DNA of 6,312 nt, from positions 1 through 6,312 of the forward strand of contig CATKFT010000125.1 in assembly GCA_949747745.1 (NCBI GenBank), written 5' to 3'. Shown in pieces: positions 5,827 to 6,312 of this stretch (positions are counted from its first letter, which is position 1; every line of letters starts with the position of its first letter). This DNA comes from an uncultured Clostridia bacterium. GTDB lineage: Bacteria; Bacillota_A; Clostridia; TANB77; CAG-508. The notes beneath the pieces were generated by a model, which was not told the origin of the DNA, made no database searches, and was given only the letters and a program-made list of their open reading frames with translations. A program made the translations under genes and the position numbers.

Positions 5827-5851
5827 GGGGGTACTAGTTTTTAGTACCCCC
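5827..5851. terminator. Very stable hairpin after the 157-residue gene
   Basis: GGGGGTACTA (5827-5836) pairs perfectly with TAGTACCCCC (5842-5851) around the 5-base loop GTTTT. It starts 24 bases after the stop. On the plus strand no T run follows (TATGTTAGC), so it does not look like a classical terminator there. On the minus strand the stem is followed by TTTT. It may act as an mRNA 3'-end stabiliser, or as a second block to transcription coming from rpmF. Confidence 0.6.
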
Positions 5852-5883
5852 TATGTTAGCTATCAGATAGAAAATATATTAAT

Positions 5884-5916
5884 AAAAAAGCAACACCCAA
5901 ATAGTGTTGTTTTTTT
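5884..5916. terminator. Bidirectional intrinsic terminator between convergent genes
   Basis: CAACAC (5891-5896) pairs with GTGTTG (5904-5909) around a 7-base loop. Six A residues lie before the stem and seven T residues after it, so a U tract follows the hairpin on both strands. It serves the plus-strand 157-residue gene and the minus-strand rpmF, whose stop codon lies at 5918-5920. Confidence 0.88.
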
Positions 5917-5917
5917 A

Positions 5918-6109
5918 TTAGTTATTTTCATCAGCTTTTCCTGCCATAACTTTTTTTCCATCATAGTATCCACAATTTGAACATGCAGTATGTTGCATAA
6001 CTGGTTCGTGGCAATGTGGGCATGTTGCAAAATTTGGTTTATCTAATTTCCATGTAGATCTTTTTAATCCTGTTCTTGCTTTAGACCATCTTCTTTTTGG
6101 TTGTGCCAT
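5918..6109 (-). CDS. rpmF: 50S ribosomal protein L32 (bL32)
   Basis: L32 is a small basic protein of the large ribosomal subunit. The start MAQPKRRWSKARTGLKRSTW is characteristic: bacterial L32 normally opens with a basic, Pro-containing arm that binds 23S rRNA. CPHC (30-33) and CSNCG (43-47) give a complete four-cysteine zinc ribbon (C30, C33, C43, C46), so this is the zinc-binding form rather than the cysteine-free paralogue. The length of 63 residues is usual. AAGGAGGG (minus strand, 6123-6116) lies 6 bases before the ATG. In many bacteria rpmF follows a yceD (DUF177) gene and may precede plsX. Here it has its own promoter directly upstream and ends at a terminator, so it is transcribed alone. 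Confidence 0.97.
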   Translation of the reverse strand: MAQPKRRWSKARTGLKRSTWKLDKPNFATCPHCHEPVMQHTACSNCGYYDGKKVMAGKADENN

Positions 6110-6160
6110 TTTAATCCCTCCTTGTTTTAGCTTGATATGTATATATCTTTATTATTTTTA

Positions 6161-6207
6161 ACAAATTTTAAGCACTATAAAAGTATACTAATTTTTTCAA
6201 AATTTGT
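6161..6207. repeat. Inverted repeat flanking the rpmF promoter core
   Basis: ACAAATTTT (6161-6169) and AAAATTTGT (6199-6207) are perfect reverse complements with a 29-base gap. One arm overlaps the -35 and the other lies just downstream of the predicted start. They could be paired regulator sites. The arms are A/T-rich, so coincidence is quite possible. Confidence 0.25.
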
Positions 6208-6210
6208 CAA
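6182..6210 (-). promoter_or_regulatory. Near-consensus sigma-A promoter of rpmF
   Basis: Reading the minus strand, the consensus -35 TTGACA (6210-6205) and TATACT (6187-6182, 5/6) are separated by exactly 17 bases. The predicted start is near 6175, giving a leader of about 65 bases. This is the strongest promoter in the window, as expected for a ribosomal protein gene. Confidence 0.85.
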
Positions 6211-6238
6211 TAGATAGATTGTGTATTTATTAAAATTG

Positions 6239-6268
6239 TTGAAAAATTTATATAATATGTGGTATAAT
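6239..6268 (+). promoter_or_regulatory. Divergent plus-strand promoter reading out of the window
   Basis: TTGAAA (6239-6244) and consensus TATAAT (6263-6268) are separated by 18 bases, and TGG before the -10 gives an extended element. The predicted start is near 6275. No start codon or ribosome binding site is seen before the window ends, so the gene it serves lies to the right. Confidence 0.55.
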
Positions 6269-6312
6269 TAGGAAAAATTTTAACTAAATACAAATTTTAT
6301 TTATATATGTAT

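Overview
The window looks like ordinary chromosome from a low-G+C Bacillota, probably a Clostridia-like anaerobe. The evidence is the A/T-rich intergenic DNA, strong GGAGG-type ribosome binding sites, sigma-A-type promoters with 17-base spacers, many short intrinsic terminators, a clostridial-type M18 aminopeptidase and a four-cysteine L32. The exact taxon cannot be read from the sequence. I see no transposase, integrase, CRISPR array, tRNA or rRNA.

Layout, left to right. (1) 1-130: possible 3' end of an unidentified gene. (2) 131-1740: purB (adenylosuccinate lyase) with its own promoter, leader and terminator. (3) 1741-2197: a gene-free stretch. It contains a compact unit of extended -10 promoter, three hairpins and a very good intrinsic terminator, predicting a free transcript of about 120 nt. 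(4) 2198-2460: a 68-residue protein of unknown function, with its own promoter and a strong terminator. (5) 2475-3636: ychF, a P-loop ATPase of the Obg/HAS family. A single extra base near 3459 breaks it, so the C-terminal TGS domain continues in the next frame. (6) 3697-5219: an M18 aminopeptidase (apeA type). (7) 5227-5851: a 157-residue unknown protein with an HTH-like segment. Its promoter lies under a perfect 10-bp inverted repeat. (8) 5884-6312: rpmF (ribosomal protein L32) on the minus strand. It converges on the 157-residue gene through a shared bidirectional terminator and is driven by a consensus promoter. A divergent plus-strand promoter reads out of the right edge.

Almost every gene has its own promoter and hairpin, so this is a row of single-gene units rather than an operon. 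The recognised genes are housekeeping: purine synthesis, translation-associated ATPase, peptide turnover and ribosome. Codon use is not uniform. purB, the 68-residue gene and the 157-residue gene use more G/C-ending codons. ychF, the aminopeptidase and rpmF are strongly A/T-biased.

The most interesting items are the candidate small RNA at about 1849-1970, the two unrecognised genes (especially the putative DNA-binding one with a palindromic promoter), and the ychF frameshift. I do not see a clear multi-gene undescribed system.
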